64,000 bases of DNA from Porphyra umbilicalis (taxonomy: Eukaryota > Rhodophyta > Bangiophyceae > Bangiales > Bangiaceae), in NCBI GenBank assembly GCA_002049455.2, contig KV918766.1, positions 62,001 to 126,000 on the forward strand, given 5' to 3'. This document shows, one piece after another, positions 62,242 to 64,000 of this stretch. The notes below the pieces were generated by a model. That model had not been told where the DNA came from. It worked only from the letters and a program-made list of their open reading frames with translations, and did not search any database. How positions within the stretch are numbered: the stretch's first letter is position 1; the number at the start of each line of letters is the position of its first letter. A program made the translations under genes and the position numbers.

Positions 62242-64000
62242 CCAGTAAAGGTCGGCCCGTAAGAACACGTCGAAATCGCAACGTGGCGCCGCCCGATCCA
62301 CCACCGGCGGCGCCCATCCAGCCAATCAGATGCCGCGTGAGGTCCCACCACACCGCCGCGGCCCGTCATTGGCCACTACCAAGGGCCCCCCATCACGCCG
62401 TGAGCGAGGTTGACACCAAGGCTGACAGTCTCGAATCTCTCGATTCACACTCACATGTAGTAGCTGGAGGTAGTAATTGACATTCTCGATCATGTATTAA
62501 ACAATTCTTCGTGCGTGAGGGACAGGGGGGGGGGCGGCTTGTGGGCTCGCCACGTGGGGGGATTCATGGGGCGCGTGAGAGGTGGTCTGGTGGGGGGGCC
62601 AGCTCTTTTTGAAGTTCGTCGATTTTGTGCGACCTCGAGCATTTTTGTACATGTAATGGGGATCGTGTCCAGACATGACCGGCCCGACACCTGAGGCTCT
62701 GTCTTCACGACGTGTGCACGGTGCACGCACATGAGCGTGCTATTGCTGACCTCCAAAAATTGGCGGTTGCAGAGTGGTTGCAATCATTTAACAGCGTACG
62801 TGGACCAATGGAAAGGCTAGGAACCATGTGAGTTCCTTACACTGTCTCCTCAGGCCCAGTCTGCACGGCGCGTGCACGGCGTGCTCAGACACGTGCTAGC
62901 CAATGGGAACGCTTCGTTCCAATCACACCCCAATCAGGCTAATACTTTTAGACCCAATCCGGCCGACCGTGCGATCCCGCACACAAAAGACTTACGAGCC
63001 GAAACGGGCTCATTCGGCGCATTCAAGCCGAACACGTTCACGTGAGCGAGATTTGTTTTAATGTCTCGCGCACGTGAACGTGTTTGGAAAGGAATATGCC
63101 ATTTGCGTCTTTTGGCTGCCGCAGGAGTGATTGGACGAGAAGGCTCCTCACGACTGCCCCATCTGGATCAAGAGATGGGAGACCCGTCAGTTCTGGAGAG
63201 ACGCCTGCTCGGTGCAGCCGCGTAGCTCTCGCTGCGTTGGTGTCAATCACGATACGATTAACCAGATCGGACTATAAACTTCTGGCACAGTGTGTTCGTG
63301 CGTGCCGTGAAGAAAGACGGCGTCACATCACGTGTTTTTTAACGGACTTAGGTTCATATTGGTGCCGAATCACGTTCACGTCGCTCGCCGTGTAGACTGG
63401 GTCTCATGCAGCTCTGCGCACTGGAAACGCACATCAGGATCTCACCGAATCTGAAGAAACTTGTTGATCTCCTGAGAAATCACAGGTCTGGCCCAGAACC
63501 CTCTCCATGCCATCTCCAGGCCCAAGCGAGCGGCCCAAAAATCTCAGGAAATCCCATTGTGGGTTGCAATGACTCTGCGTGACTCCTGCAAGACACGTTG
63601 ATTGGCTTGCAAGATCACTGGCGGTAACTCCCAGCCAATAGTTTGATCGTGGCTTGTCGAACAGCCAATCCGACTTCATTTCTATGCTGTGTCGTCGGCT
63701 CTGCCTCCCTTCTCTCTGCAACCACCATTTTTTGGAGGTTAGCAATAGCCAATGGGAAGGCGACGGTCTAATCACGCCCCAATCACGTCGACCAGTTTAG
63801 ACGGTATTGGAGTGATCGGGTGACCCGCGCACGAACGGACTTACCGTGCGAAACGGACCCACTATCCCGATTTGGGCAAACCCGGGGTCATGAAGTAAGT
63901 ATCCGACAGAGTGAGTAAGTATGGAGCATTCTAGTGAGTAACAGAGCCATATTGCTCGCTGCCAAACGAAATACGTTACCTGGTCCTCAGCAGCAATTAA
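62242..64000. other. lower-GC terminal region without a supported gene
   Basis: Short ORFs without domains. A diverged direct repeat (tagccaatggga... at 62897-63010 and 63746-63865) shares accccaatca or gccccaatca, tttagac, a spaced gaccgt/gacccg, acttac and cgaaacgg in order. These could be decayed long repeats of an element. Confidence 0.45.
63031..63084. repeat. 21-bp hairpin with 12-nt loop
   Basis: aacacgttcacgtgagcgaga at 63031-63051 pairs with 63064-63084 with one mismatch; the loop is tttgttttaatg. Each arm contains the palindrome CACGTG. It is not part of a recognised terminator or gene. Confidence 0.85.

Overview
The window looks like nuclear DNA of a very GC-rich eukaryotic alga. 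Supporting signs are eukaryotic families (mitochondrial carrier, YIPF6, F-box proteins, spondin-type secreted protein, COG0523 GTPase), few and short GT-AG introns, Ala/Gly/Pro/Arg-rich proteins, TATA-like boxes upstream of two genes, long poly-G/poly-C runs and many DNA transposons. A bangiophyte red alga (Porphyra/Pyropia type) fits best: intron-poor, GC-rich, with carbohydrate-type sulfotransferases. That is inference, not proof.

Layout. Positions 1-11.2 kb are gene-rich: a two-finger C2H2 protein (+), a SAM-type mitochondrial carrier (-), a Tubby-C2/LURP-one-like protein (-), a secreted Cys-rich protein (-) and a nuclear tRNA(Ile)-lysidine synthase (-). Positions 11.7-18.4 kb are repeat-dominated: a 4.2 kb segment with 14-bp inverted ends and two inverted GC-rich minisatellite arms, then a 1.5 kb segment bounded by GATTTAAATC clusters. 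A COG0523/ZNG1-like GTPase (18.8-20.9 kb), a secreted spondin-domain protein (23.5-24.2 kb) and a secreted 'stress-protein'-like gene (29.6-30.1 kb) sit as islands among MITEs, decayed coding fragments and duplications. Positions 31-51.5 kb are gene-rich again: an F-box-like gene, a predicted membrane/coiled-coil protein, YIPF6, a 1,036-aa protein of unknown function, a sulfotransferase fragment broken by two MITEs, an FBXO9-like protein, an FSP1/AIFM2-like oxidoreductase with a hexapeptide-repeat tail, and an F-box/LRR-like protein. Positions 52.2-55.8 kb are an essentially complete PIF/Harbinger transposon with both genes, terminal inverted repeats and a 3-bp target duplication. Positions 57-60.5 kb hold a decayed CACTA-type transposase and a possible partner gene. 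The last 3.5 kb has a MITE, a hairpin and a diverged direct repeat but no gene that I can support.

Two themes cut across the window. First, many clear coding regions change reading frame at runs of G or C, so several models need a frame switch there. Base-calling or assembly indels are the likeliest cause, but real length variation is not excluded. Second, there are at least six families of cut-and-paste transposons or MITEs. The Harbinger element carries a 304-bp inverted duplication between its two convergent genes and shares its termini with a 668-bp MITE 24 kb away, so an autonomous-type element and a non-autonomous relative are both present.
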